NCBI GenBank assembly: GCA_003008705.1
Contig: PDUO01000014.1
Location: 89,608 to 153,607 of the forward strand
Source: Pezicula radicicola
Lineage: Eukaryota; Ascomycota; Leotiomycetes; Helotiales; Dermateaceae
Direction of reading: 5' to 3'
DNA: 64,000 nucleotides
The notes beneath the pieces are model-generated. The model was given only the letters and a program-made list of their open reading frames with translations, had not been told where the DNA came from and made no database searches. Positions within the stretch are counted from its first letter, which is position 1, and the number at the start of each line of letters is the position of its first letter. This document shows, piece after piece, positions 1 through 10,991 of the stretch. The position numbers and the translations under genes were made by a program.

Positions 1-366
1 GTAGTCGATTTTCACAGCTGAGCAAGGCGCCATGTGAGATACTCGCTGTGGAAATTGAAGTTCGGACACCTAATGCACCAAAATGCCTCGAGTACCTCAC
101 TTGATTTAAGTAGTCCAGTTGATTTTAATAAACCAGTCGTTTTCCGTAACTCACTTATGCAATTTTGGTGTTCTTCGATGTTTACTTGTTTAATGTCTTG
201 TTTTCAATTTCCTCAGCAAGAGCTCTCAAATTCATGAGCTACTTTTTTTCCCCAGGCTCTGCAATATCGTCGTGGTATCTTTAAAAACTAAGAAAATAGA
301 CGTTCCTTCCTGCGCTCCCATAAAGTACTCGTCGGAGAATATGAAACCTAGCATGCCTTACAGCAT
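1..366. other. 3' flank of RAP1, no gene seen
   Basis: This stretch lies downstream of the RAP1 stop codon on the minus strand. A 67-codon plus-strand reading frame (34-237) has no recognisable motif and is probably chance. Nothing else is supported. Confidence 0.5.
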
Positions 367-1243
367 CTACTGCGCAGCGGCAACATTTTCCATGTCAGCA
401 AGAAACTTTCTTCTGGTATGGACCCTCTTGACGCCATGCTTCCTGACCACCCTCTTAAATTCCTCTTTGTCTTGTTGCCACCCCGCCAAAGCCTCATCGT
501 CTTCCTCGGTCCATACGCCTTGGACGCTGTCGGGTATACCTTTACCCACGAGTAGTGACTCCATAACAAAAGCTACGTCCCCAGTTTCCATTGTTGTCGC
601 TTCTAGTGCTTCAGCTACGATGCGTGGTGGATACTGCATTGAAATATGACGCTCTATGAACTCTTTAAGTTCGGCCTCACGCTGAGAGTCGGTTTGCGAT
701 TGTGTAGAGGAATCGTCATACTTTGAAGGTCCCGACGTACTAGTTTCCATCTTTACCTTGTTTCCGTTGGGGGCAGACGGCCCTGATTCAACATCATCTC
801 CCTCTGGGGGAGGTTGAGAGTAGTGGAAATCTTGTGTCTCGGGCTCAAGAACTTGTTGCACAGCTGCTGTCTTCGAATTGGACACTTTGAAGTCTAATTT
901 CGATACCGGCTTTGTCATAATCTCTTCGTCTTCATCATCCTCATCCTCTTCGTCATCTTCTTCGTCCGAGGAGACAACTGTGATAATTATAGTATCATCT
1001 TCTGGAAAGGTAGTTTGTTTAAGTGGTGAAGGTCGATAAGTGGGCCGTACTGGCGCGGTTTTTAAGACTTCCTCGGGTGTAGATGGGATCTCACGTTCTT
1101 TCCCTTTTCCTTTTTCAACTCTTTGGCGTTTATTGTAAACCGGCGATAACGTAGGGGAAGAGCTGCTATGATTAGCTGGCCGTTTCCTCGGATTAGACGG
1201 TAGTGGGGGAAGATCCAGGTCATCCTCCTCCTCATCTTCCTCC

Positions 1244-1278
<35 letters not shown>

Positions 1279-3059
1279 CTCCTCCTCCTCCTCCTCCTCC
1301 TCCTCCTCCTCTTCGTCCTCTTCGTCCTCGTCTTCTTCCTCCGCCTCTCCCCCTATTCGCTCGCCAACGTCCTCATTCCCTAGACTTGCCGTTTGATGTA
1401 GTTGGGCTTGAAGTAAGGCTTCTTGTTGAGATAATGTCGGGCTCAAATCTCGGCCACCCCAGACTTCATTAGCTTCGTCAAAATCAGCAAGAATCTCCTC
1501 ATAACACAACTTGAGTAGCTCGGGCGCATCCTTGTCTCGAAAGTCGTTGAAGTTGAGTTTCCGCGCAACCTGATTCCACAAGCGATTTGCCTCCACGTTA
1601 TCAAAATTCATAAAGGGTTCGGATTTCACAACCTGCCAAATCTTGAATAACGAGAGCTTTCGACCACAAATGACGGGATTAAGGTCCCATTCAACTTCTC
1701 CAAGTTGAGGCTGAGCTGCAAATTGCTCCAGTTGATATATAAATTGCTCTTCAGTCATGCCAATGTGTGGTTTTTGACTATTCGCCTGCTGTGTCAGCTG
1801 GACCGAGTCTATCTTGCTTGATGATGTCTTTTGGTCAACTGGACCTTGTCCTGTTGATCTTGCTCCTACATCCAGCTCGGCCGTTTGTTGTTTTGGCTGC
1901 ACTTTCGAAGTCGGCTTGTTTGAGGATGCATCAGTGACCGGAGAAACGCCTCTCTGCCTCGCCGTTCGTGCTTCCTTCTTGCGCTTAGGTATTATAACTT
2001 CCATGAAGTACATCTGCCATTCTTCCGCAGTATGACTGATGTACTTAACGTAAATTATGTTAGTATTACACTTAGCATGCTAGATAGCCGTATAAACGCA
2101 CAAGCTTACCTTTTTAGCCAGTTTATTCCAAAACCTTTCGGCATTGTCTTCATCAAAGCTCACAATTTGTGATGGAAGATGCACTAGTAGCTCAGTCTCA
2201 TCGCTTGTAAACGTTGTTCCGCTACCAGTTCGACTTGGTATCGGCATGTCTAAGACAATCCGGGGTACACGTTCTTGCTCTGGAGATGGTCGAGAGGCAG
2301 GAGCAGGCTTGGAAGCTGGTGTTTTGGTGGTAAGCGCTGGTGCAGCAGGGGGTTCATCATCTCCCTCAGCTTCATTCTGATGTTCATTGTCAGCTTCCTC
2401 CTCATTATCGTCGTCATCAGAAATCTCAGGTCTAGGCCGAAAGGAAAGAGTATTGATCCAACGAGAACGCCATGATTGAAAGGTGTGTTTAGGGTTCTGC
2501 GGAGTAACTATGTTAGCATCTGGCTCCATGGATAATATACTTATACAACCTGCCTTTGCTTCTAACTGCTTATACAACTCGTTGCCTCGGATGGACGCCC
2601 CGCGGCGTTCAGCTTTTAGAACCCATCTAGTAAGCTCATCATCATCCGCTGGCGTAAAGGGTGTCCTTCCAATTTTAGCCGGATGTGCAGCGCCTGCACC
2701 TACAGGTCGACTGGTCGCAAAAGCAGGAGCTGCTCGGTGGGCTTCAATATCTTCAAGGCGGCCGTTCTTTACTGAGTCCTGAATGTAAGTCCACGAAATA
2801 GATCCTGGCGGTTGTATTTTTGATTTAGCATGATCCCCTATCATGATATCTGCTTGGGTTTCTAGCTTCACAACTTGTCCTCCGTTGGCCTGTCGCACAG
2901 GGAGCAATCAATAAGTTGTGATTACATTTGAACATGGGTACGTACCTTGATTGCGTCCACCCATCTGTTGCGCTGAGGGACACGCTGCATAACAAAGAAA
3001 GCAGTGCCTTCGAAAAGTGTTCCTCCCCCGCCAACACCCTCGTACACCGTTGGAGCCAT
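367..3059 (-). CDS. rap1: Telomeric DNA-binding protein RAP1 (BRCT, Myb, ARID-like, RCT)
   Basis: Three exons: 3059-2946, 2889-2110 and 2043-367; the phases close to give 856 residues. Intron 1 has a GTACGT donor; intron 2 has a TACTAAC branch point and a TTAAG acceptor, the only nearby choice that keeps frame. Residues 1-100 resemble a BRCT fold. Residues about 114-190 are a Rap1 Myb domain (TPFTPADDDELTRWV, then SWRSRWI). A second Myb-like segment (about 258-320) ends in TAEEWQMYF. Residues about 393-485 look like an ARID/BRIGHT domain. A long acidic Glu/Asp tract follows, and the last 100 residues match the Rap1 C-terminal domain (ELKEFIERH onward). Rap1 proteins bind shelterin partners at telomeres, and in yeast also promoters. 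It shares a 449-bp intergenic region with the palmitoyltransferase gene. The identity is firm; the roles of individual domains are inferred from the family. Confidence 0.9.
1224..1347. repeat. (CTC)n microsatellite encoding the Glu/Asp tract of RAP1
   Basis: On the plus strand this is an almost uninterrupted run of CTC/TTC triplets. On the minus strand it reads as GAG/GAA and encodes about 40 acidic residues in RAP1 exon 3. The triplet period keeps the frame, so length changes would be tolerated as in-frame acidic-tract variants. The Pro-rich plus-strand frame across it is an artefact of the repeat. Confidence 0.9.
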
Positions 3060-3507
3060 CACGATATTGATATTCTGGATTCTCAGAGGTGGGGTTGCTC
3101 GTCGCCCGCGCAAGCCTCGTGATACTCTGGGAAGGCCTATGGAAGACCTCAAAAAGTAAAAGGCATGGAAGTTTCGAATGGCGACTCGTGTAAGTCTAGA
3201 TCAGCGATCCTTAAGACTATGGTGAGTTTGGCCAGTGTTTAGTGTTTAGTGTTTCTGTTCCTATCGATGACCGAATAGCTTCGAGCGCGTCGACACACGC
3301 GACTCTCGGGTGCACGTGACAGGCCCAATGGGTGACGGGAGGCTTGGCGCAGCTGAGGTGTCTCGGCTTCTTCTTTCTTCTTCGTGGCATCCATCTCCAA
3401 CATTTGATGACATCTAAACATCTAAAAATGTCTGGATGAAAGATCATATCATTTCCCATTCCCGCAGCACAACTTTTCACCTTTGTTCTTCACTTTTGGT
3501 CGATAAG
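3060..3507. promoter_or_regulatory. Divergent promoter region, RAP1 and SWF1-like gene
   Basis: This is the 448-bp region between two divergent starts. It carries a CACGTG E-box-type palindrome near 3313 and CT-rich leader sequence before the plus-strand ATG. Short minus-strand frames here have no known motif. Promoter function is inferred from position only. Confidence 0.5.
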
Positions 3508-4875
3508 ATGGGGATGATTCGTAATATAGCCATAGCTGTGGTCCTCATCTCTTTCTTCACATTTGTTACCTTTTTTGGAAGACTCCCAGCTTTGAGGTAT
3601 TGTGGCCTTGAACTTCTCCAAATTTCGATACTGATGCTAGACCTCTCAAGGAATACGCCTATAGGCTCTCTACACCGCGTCATATGGATTCATATCCCTC
3701 GTGGCCTTCGTGCAGTCGATCACAGAATCACGGGTGGCCGTCTGAGTACTTCAATAGCCAGGTTGGCTCACACTCTTTGGAATGACCGCCACCCTGTAGT
3801 ATTGGTTAGTATATTAAACTAAAATAAGATCTTGATAATGGCATTATTTTCTGATTACAACTAGATATTCTTCCTCTTACTTCTTTCCGTCTCAGAAGTT
3901 CTTTTCTTGCCCTCGGCGTGGCATCTATTCAGTACCTCACGCAAGGTTCTTACGGTAATTTTGGTAGTTGCTCCTTATATTTTCTGCTATCTTGCTGCCT
4001 CAAGTGATCCCGGCTACGTCACTCCTGAGAACCATCAACGAGAAATGGCTCTCTATCCATACGACTTCACCATCTTTTATCCTGGCCACCACTGTCGGAC
4101 ATGCGGACTTTTAAAGCCTGCTCGATCGAAGCATTGTAGTATTTGTAAAAAATGCGTTGCAAAGCAAGACCACCACTGCATCTTCATCAATAACTGCGTC
4201 GGCTATGGGAATATTCATTGGTTCCTTTTGTTGCTGTTCACGACCGGTCTACTGACCGTAGCTGGGACTTGGTTTGGCCTTGATCTGTTGTGGGGCGAGA
4301 TCATGCAAGGCTTTCCCGAATTGGGAAAATCTTGGAGCGAGATATTTTGGAAATCGACATGGTCGTCTCACTTTGGTCTCTGGGCATGGGTCATGCAGCA
4401 GAAAACGGGCATGGCGGCTGCAACACTACTGTGCTTGCTAACGAATCCACTCATCTGGGGTCTCCTTGGATACCACATTTACTTGGTCTGGGCAGGTACC
4501 ACGACGAACGAATCCATGAAGTGGTCTGATTGGCAAAGCGAAATGACGCATGGCTTCGTTTTCAAGCGCAGATTGCTTGAAGATCGAGAGAAGAATCTGA
4601 GCATTGAGCCTGCATGGACGAGATGGCCTGTCGAAAGCGAACAGATTGTCGTCAGAACCGAAGACGGTCTTCCGCCGACTGGACCATACGCGATTGGAGA
4701 TGGCGAATGGCAACGAGTTCGTAGATTGGCTGCTGTGGAGAATCTGTATGACTTGGGTTTCTTGGATAATCTCGTGGATGTCTTTTGGCCCAGGGATGGC
4801 GTTCGGAATCGGGGCCACATTGCCCGGCGAGCAACGAGTCTTCCGCCTTCACCAGAATCCACTGACACTCAGTAA
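3508..4875 (+). CDS. swf1: DHHC palmitoyltransferase, SWF1 type
   Basis: Three exons: 3508-3596, 3651-3804 and 3865-4875; the phases close to give 417 residues. The protein has an N-terminal membrane segment, a second hydrophobic segment starting IFFLLLLSVSEVLF, the DHHC cysteine-rich domain (CRTCGLLKPARSKHC followed by CKKCVAKQDHHC, with Asp-His-His-Cys at residues 183-186), and two further membrane segments. DHHC enzymes transfer palmitate to cysteines of membrane proteins at the ER or Golgi. In yeast, Swf1 palmitoylates SNARE proteins next to their membrane anchors. The NNCVGYGNIHWFLLL stretch after the DHHC and the short hydrophilic C-terminal tail fit the Swf1 branch. The assignment to that branch over other fungal DHHC proteins is likely but was not tested by alignment. 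Confidence 0.88.
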
Positions 4876-5906
4876 ATACACTAGACACAGAATAGCGTCG
4901 ACTACTGTAACATATCCATTATACAGTCTGTCCTTAGATATATAATGTCACTCTATATACGGTGCAGAGTTATATCTATCTTGGACTCCTATAACGAACT
5001 CGACTCCCTTGTCAGGTATGACAAAATTGTAGCCGCATCAGCGCTTCCATTCCCCAGGCTTTCATAACACGCAACCCGTTGAGTTAGCATGCGGCTCTTT
5101 ATGGAAAGATACAATAGAATGGCATTCCGATATCAGGATAGCCTATACGTACAGTACCCAAAAGATGGCAGCTAAGCATTCCGGAACATGCAGGCCAACC
5201 CGATGTAGATCAGTGGCGTGTGGAGATCGTACACGAGCAGTTTTCTGGAGCATGTGGCTGCCAGCTTTCGTTGAGCCACCTCAAGAACTTCGGTTTTAAT
5301 GATGCTGCTTTCATCTTGGACGAAAGCTGGACGAGAACTGATATTACACCGAATATGCCATGGGAGGACATTATGGATGGAATTCCGGTAGACATAATTG
5401 TGCAACAGGCAGTTCTCAACCAATTGAGGTAGAGCCAATGTCCGCGAGCCAAATATTTGAGCAGGAATTGGGGTTCGGGAGAGAAGCAGCATTTGTAATG
5501 AAATGGATGAGGACTAGAGTTCCAGCCTGCACTTTAACATAGAGTTGGGCGACAGAGGTCGGACTTGATTGTGAGCTGTTCTCAAGTGCTCCAAAAATAC
5601 TCAAATGTATAACAAACTTAATTTGAGTGACTTCCTAGAACACCTCTCGTGCTTGACGAATCCGAAGTCTACATAACTCACCAAATGGAAATGTATGGAT
5701 GCCTGCAAAGCACATCTCACCCATGTGGCGGTGATGACTCGCCGAAAGTTCCCTTCTCTTATCCCAAGTCTTTGATATCTTTAATAGATTTTCAACCTTA
5801 CTCAATGAAAGAAGTTGGCCACTACCTACTCAACCCGTAGTAGGAGGCAATCAGACAGCCGCCTTACCATTAGAGCCTCAGTTAAATCTACCACCTCTCT
5901 CGCTTG
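4876..5906. other. Intergenic region, no supported gene
   Basis: This region holds only short overlapping frames on both strands, for example 5172-5492 minus and 5220-5432 plus. None shows a domain, a splice-supported extension or a typical leader. It separates the SWF1-like gene from the 3' end of a minus-strand 2EXR gene. Confidence 0.5.
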
Positions 5907-6563
5907 CTACACGTCTTCCAATATCTCGTCAGAATACTCAACAACTTTGATCTCCGGGAAACTCCACTGAGGCCAAAACTGAGCAATCCTCGCCTCAATC
6001 TCCCTCCTATCTTTCGGCAATTTTCGATATTCAATTCTCACAGGCCCACCACTTCCGCGTTCCAAAGCATCGCTATGCAAGACGATAATCATCTTCAAAC
6101 TCTCAAATCCTACAATTGGAGAAAGACTCATCTCACGCTGTGGCCAAATCATCTCAGAAGATAATTGGAGTCTTTGTACCTCCTTCGATTCAGACGGGAA
6201 ACATTTTTGAAAGAATTCAAAAGTGTAAAATCCCCAAAGAGATGGCAAGTATATGATGTCTAGTTTTGGATTCCAGATTAACCCGGTGTCTGAGTTGATT
6301 GTGAAGGAAGATGGTTTGTAACCTAAACGTAGGGCGAGATTACGAGATTCAGAACAGATGGCGAGGGCTGGTGGTGATGTGACTTCTTGAAGTATGAACC
6401 GGTGTTTGGATTTTATGGCATAGGCGGGGGCGATGCCACCATGGCTGGGATAGCCGATCAGGGAGAAAGTGAGGAGGCGGGCGGAGAGTGTTAGATCCCA
6501 AATCATGAGGCGAAGTTCTTTTGAGAGGTCGGAGAACTCTGTTGGTTTGTTTGAGGAAGTCAT
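5907..6563 (-). CDS. 2EXR domain-containing protein, 218 aa
   Basis: A single exon of 218 codons. Residues 9-25 carry the opening 2EXR motif (FSDLSKELRLMIWDL). It is followed by the second conserved element, a Pro-Ala-Leu then CSESRNLAL segment, and a WNPKLDIIYLP strand, which is the usual order in this fungal family. 2EXR proteins are numerous in leotiomycetes and related fungi; their biochemical role is not established. No signal peptide or membrane segment is seen. The gene is head to head with another 2EXR gene 360 bp away, which suggests an old duplication with inversion; the two proteins share the domain but are well diverged. Confidence 0.75.
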   Translation of the reverse strand: MTSSNKPTEFSDLSKELRLMIWDLTLSARLLTFSLIGYPSHGGIAPAYAIKSKHRFILQEVTSPPALAICSESRNLALRLGYKPSSFTINSDTGLIWNPKLDIIYLPSLWGFYTFEFFQKCFPSESKEVQRLQLSSEMIWPQREMSLSPIVGFESLKMIIVLHSDALERGSGGPVRIEYRKLPKDRREIEARIAQFWPQWSFPEIKVVEYSDEILEDV

Positions 6564-6923
6564 TCTGTATTGAGAGGTTATATAGAGATATGTAGTTAAG
6601 GGGAATTGTTTGATTTACATGTTGTTGTGAGTAATGGAGGTGGAGGTTGTCGTTGCCTGCTTGAGATCGCGTAGCTTTTCGTCGTGACCTTTGATATTCA
6701 ACAAGAGCCTCATAATTATTTCCTGAAAACAAACGGAGGAATAGAGAGGTAATCAAATACTCTATTGACTTCTACAAAATAGGATAGTTTTAAATACTTT
6801 TACTTTTATCACGTGCGCGATGTACACGACGACATAAGCTCGTCGCTGACTTGCAGCGCGCCATACAGTATCTCACAAACCTCAACCAGATGTCCCATTC
6901 TTGAAATACCTTCAAGTCCAACA
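6564..6923. promoter_or_regulatory. Divergent promoter of the two 2EXR genes
   Basis: This is the 360-bp spacer between head-to-head 2EXR genes. The plus-strand frame stays open upstream of the chosen ATG to 6813. I preferred the ATG at 6924 because the domain starts nine residues after it and the upstream residues look like leader sequence. Confidence 0.4.
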
Positions 6924-7751
6924 ATGTCAACTTCAGAACCCCTCACCCTCTTCAAATTCTTCCAACAACTGCCCAAAGAACTCCGCATCTACATCTGGAA
7001 CCTAACCCTCGCACCTTCAATAATAACCCTCCTCAGCACCGTCCCCACCAACCAACAACGAACCAAATACAACGACCGACTCATCCCCAAAAACTACCAA
7101 CCACCCGTCGCCCTCTGCATAAACCAAGAATCACGAAACCTCATGCTACCTCGCTACCTAGGCTCAACATTCCTCGCCTTCTCCAAATCAACTCCTCATT
7201 CAGCCCGTAACGCAATAGTACGTTGGGATCCTCTCGTCGATACAGTCTACCTACCCGAAGAACCTCTCTCCCAAGCCCTCTGCAGCATCGACAGTAATTA
7301 CGTCCCTCACATGCGCAAGGTACGGCGTCTAGCTATCCCCGCCCTAAAACATAAACCAGGAGGAGAATCTCGCGCCTCATATCAAGGTCTATATCTCCTA
7401 TGCCATTTCTGGGGTCTACAAGAGCTAGTATTCGTCGAGACGGAACCAACATGTGCGTTATGTATAGAGGGAGTTTGGAACTGTGGACAAGATGTAGGAT
7501 GTGTAGGCAACCCGAAGATTAGTGGTGGTAGCATGGGTAGATATACATGGGAAGTCTTATTGGCTATCGATGCTGTTGTTGCGTACGTTTTGGTGAGGGG
7601 TAAGTGGTCTGAATGGAATGCTCCCAGGATTTTGGTCGTTGCGGATCGGGAGGGGATTCTTGGGGGTGGCCCTGGTGAGATGGTGAAGGCGAGGAGGAGC
7701 CCGTTTTCTGACGCGACAGGTTTTAAGCTTTACGAGAGGATTAAGTCGTGA
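6924..7751 (+). CDS. 2EXR domain-containing protein, 275 aa
   Basis: A single exon of 275 residues starting MSTSEPLTLFKFFQQLP. The 2EXR core is clear: FFQQLPKELRIYIWNLTL near the N-terminus, then PPVALCINQESRNLML, then RWDPLVDTVYLPEE. The rest is a cysteine-containing C-terminal half of unknown function (ETEPTCALCIEGVWNC and onward). An in-frame upstream ATG at 6813 would add 37 residues with no family support. It is the divergent partner of the gene at 5907-6563. The family function is unknown. Confidence 0.75.
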   Translation: MSTSEPLTLFKFFQQLPKELRIYIWNLTLAPSIITLLSTVPTNQQRTKYNDRLIPKNYQPPVALCINQESRNLMLPRYLGSTFLAFSKSTPHSARNAIVRWDPLVDTVYLPEEPLSQALCSIDSNYVPHMRKVRRLAIPALKHKPGGESRASYQGLYLLCHFWGLQELVFVETEPTCALCIEGVWNCGQDVGCVGNPKISGGSMGRYTWEVLLAIDAVVAYVLVRGKWSEWNAPRILVVADREGILGGGPGEMVKARRSPFSDATGFKLYERIKS

Positions 7752-10700
7752 TGTTTGAGGAGTGATATGCTGATATTTCTGTTGCGTTTATACAGCGATG
7801 GGGAATTGTAAACGAGTTGGGCTTTTGAGGGTTATGTTCTATCTGAACTCCTTGCTGTATGTTGCGAACCCTCTCCATTGTGTAGTTGACATGACTGTCC
7901 CAGTGGACTTTGAACCTTGCCATGTTGATCCGAGTTGGAAGACAAAAAGCAAGTGCGTTTGAAATGCGGGCATTGGAATTTTCCTCGATTGTAGTGTGCT
8001 GTTCAAGTCAGCAAAGTGCTGCACTCAATAGCTATCTTAAACCAAAGCTCTTGCACTCTTCATGTGCTCATTCTGTATCTTTGGCGTTCATTTTATTCAT
8101 GTTTCGCGGAGAACTTTCCCAAACCGTTGAATTGGTATTAAGTAACCTAAGTCGTCAACTCTTACGGCAGGACATACAAGACGTGTATTGATAGTATTAG
8201 TGGAATTATCTTTTGCATTTTATCCCCGATAGTCTACATTACTACACATTTCTTAGATATAGTTGACTAATGCTAATAAGAATTTTACTAAATCACTCAT
8301 CTACAACCAATCACTGCCGTAACAACCCTTTGACTAATATTAGTATTTCTTCTGAAGATATATAATGATCCATCAAATATTCAACATCGTATCTCTATTC
8401 GATATACTCAAGAGCATACCCAAGATGAAGTGCAATTAAGTCACTAAGAATTCTTTTAAATGCCCAACCTACGTAGCAGGTAAGGTACTAAGGAGTTAAC
8501 CTTTCTCAGATACCTACCTAGTTTACTAAAAAATTTAGAACTAAGTAAACGAGTACGTCAACGCGTGTTTAAAACACACAAAGAAACCAACAAAAACGAT
8601 CGACTCGACGATTGACGTAATGAATTAACGTTGCTTAAAGATTGAAGACTTAACGGTTTGATAATAGTGCCCGAGACGAAAGATTCAAGGCGTTTAACAA
8701 CTGATGTAGATCTACGACAGCACTTGATTGTATTTACGTCTCTATATAGGGCTTAACGATGTTGCTTAAGAGGTTAAACGTCGAGAGGTTCGACTTGAGA
8801 TTTTCATGGCTATTGAACATATAGATTCGATGTAGCGTAGCGTGCTACTAAAGACCTTGACGCTGATGTGAATCTGATAATGAATGAAAAAGGTGGTGTG
8901 TCACCAAAGTCCTTGAGACGGATTTGGACACTTCTCGTAGCACGAATTACATCTATTCTGTCCAACGCAACGCTTACTAGAGGGAGGATCTTTTTGGAGG
9001 ACTGCTGGTTACTCAAGAAGGGAATTTCTCCAATTCTAGCATATTGAGTTCAACTTTCATGGTTATCACAACTCCTATGTCAAGAATTTAGAAGACCTTA
9101 AAATGACCATTATCTTTTATCACAATAAGGGCAAGAGGAAATAAGTTAAAGGTTAGGCATCGATAATTAGAACATAGGTAGCTAATTTATTCTCTACGAA
9201 GGAAAGTTAAAGAAGCCGAGAAGGGTTTATTTTGAGACCGCTGGTTTCCCTTGTGATTTCCAGGTGTGTTCTGTAATCTAGATATTAGTCAAAGCGGAAA
9301 CATCAACAACAAATCCTCCCGTTCAATTGAATACAGACACCTCCTAGAATTCTAGACTGAAACTCACTTTAGCCTGCCAATACCATAGACACGCCCCACA
9401 CCAACCCCGCTCATTATCCCCATGCATCTAGGATGCAAAGCGATTTCTCTACGAATACGCATCCGACGAAAGATGTTGAAAATTATAAGTTAACAGGACG
9501 CAGCTTTTTAAGGGTGTTTTATAGGAAATAGAGTCGTTTTATTTATCTTTATACCTAAACAAGTAGTATACTTCTAGAAAAGCCTTCAGAAAGGAAAACA
9601 GTAGAAACCAACAGAATGGTTGGCTATAAGGATATATTGGAGGGTTAGTACGGCTATGCAATAAAGCATTTGCGTTGTAGTGGATAAGATACCTGTTAGC
9701 GTACAAAACAGTCAGATTTATTTGAGTAACCAGAAAGTTATAAAAGTGAAGAAAGTTGAAATGCTGAATAGCAATAGAAGTAACGTGAATTAGTTGCGGA
9801 ATTTGTATGTCAAATATATCTTCTTAAAGCATGCTAGGTTTCTCATTGCTCCTGTTATTATACAGCTACTAAGATTTGTAAGGCGGCTCTATATTTCCGT
9901 TGGTTCGTTTAAGAAGTCTCTGCTTGTAGTACCTGGAGGTGAGTTGCTTTGAACCATCGACTTAACAAATAACACTGGTGACACAATATCTGTGATTAAA
10001 AATGAGTGCTTCTGCATGTACGCCTCTGCAAGTAAGTATTGACGAATAATACTCTTGAGAAATTACATGCATTACCAAGTATTCAGTTTCGTATGAAGTT
10101 CTTGATTGTTTTAAATCGTCTTTTAACAAGGGCACAGATACCTTGGTATGGAGTACTGTTTCGATGAAGGCACTCGCGTATTCACCCCTATGCCGCAATG
10201 ACACTCGTCGGCTAAATCTCGATGCCAATGTTGAGCCGGATGCGGAAGCGGTACGAGACGTCGAGAGCCGGCCGGTTTGTCATGAGAACTTGCCTTCGGA
10301 GAAAGAGTATTGCTCAGCAAATACTCCGTATACAGAAAGTGTTGTCAAATTGGCTTTCATGATTTATGTAAATAAATGACGAAAACACGAGTAGACATAC
10401 GATTCTGTCACATGTACTCCATAAGCTCAACTGGCTTGCTGACAATTGACGAGGCTGTTGATAAAAGTTCAGCCGGTGCGGAAGTTGGGCTATTGCGGAT
10501 GCTGGCGGGTACAGTGGATTTAAGTATCAGAATCGGACATAACAGCGGGCCGAAGGAAGACTGCCATAAAGCTTGTTCGCAATTGGACGAATCCCCTCGT
10601 CCAATCTGCAGCTAACTCCGTCAGAAAGATGGGCAGAATTTGCCCTTTTGAGATGCCGTCGGTTCCATAATCCATTTGTATGCGTTCACCAGATTGGGGC

Positions 10701-10991
10701 GCGCGGCGACACATAAGGCGCAATATGTGGATATCATCCCTCCGATGTGTCGTTGATATAAACGTCTCTTTCTCCGCCTTGGAAAAGAGATGTTCAAGCT
10801 GTGACTTTTTCGATTGAACGTGGTCGACGATAGCTGGGTGAAAAGGAGCTCTGAGGTCATTATATCATACCCTTGACGTTCGAAGTCTATGACGGCGGCA
10901 TATTGACGGCGATCTTTTGTTCGAAGGAACGCTTTTTGGCAGGCTTTGCGTTACTTCTGGCAGCCCGGTCCGAGTGTGTGTCTATCTCGAT
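7752..10991. other. AT-rich gene desert, possible decayed repeat DNA
   Basis: A stretch of 3.2 kb without a supportable gene. From about 8,200 to 9,960 the sequence is AT-rich with frequent stops in all frames and many TA/TTAA-type steps, as expected of old repeat DNA, possibly altered by RIP. A pair of weak inverted arms lies at 8821-8848 and 8937-8956, enclosing two similar blocks (8842-8875 and 8898-8931). From about 10,100 composition returns to normal. No transposase or reverse transcriptase motif is readable, so the repeat origin is inference. Confidence 0.45.
10582..10605. promoter_or_regulatory. Perfect 9-bp inverted repeat with CCAAT arms
   Basis: The arms ATTGGACGA and TCGTCCAAT are exact reverse complements around a 6-base centre (ATCCCC). 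Each arm contains a CCAAT pentamer. The site lies about 390 bp upstream of the MFS transporter start, in a region otherwise free of genes. It could be a binding site for a CCAAT-binding complex or another dimeric factor; neither has been shown. Confidence 0.5.

Noticed and set aside
1203..1472. Proline-rich 89-codon plus-strand frame
   Set aside because: It is the antisense reading of the CTC/GAG microsatellite inside RAP1 and has no independent support.
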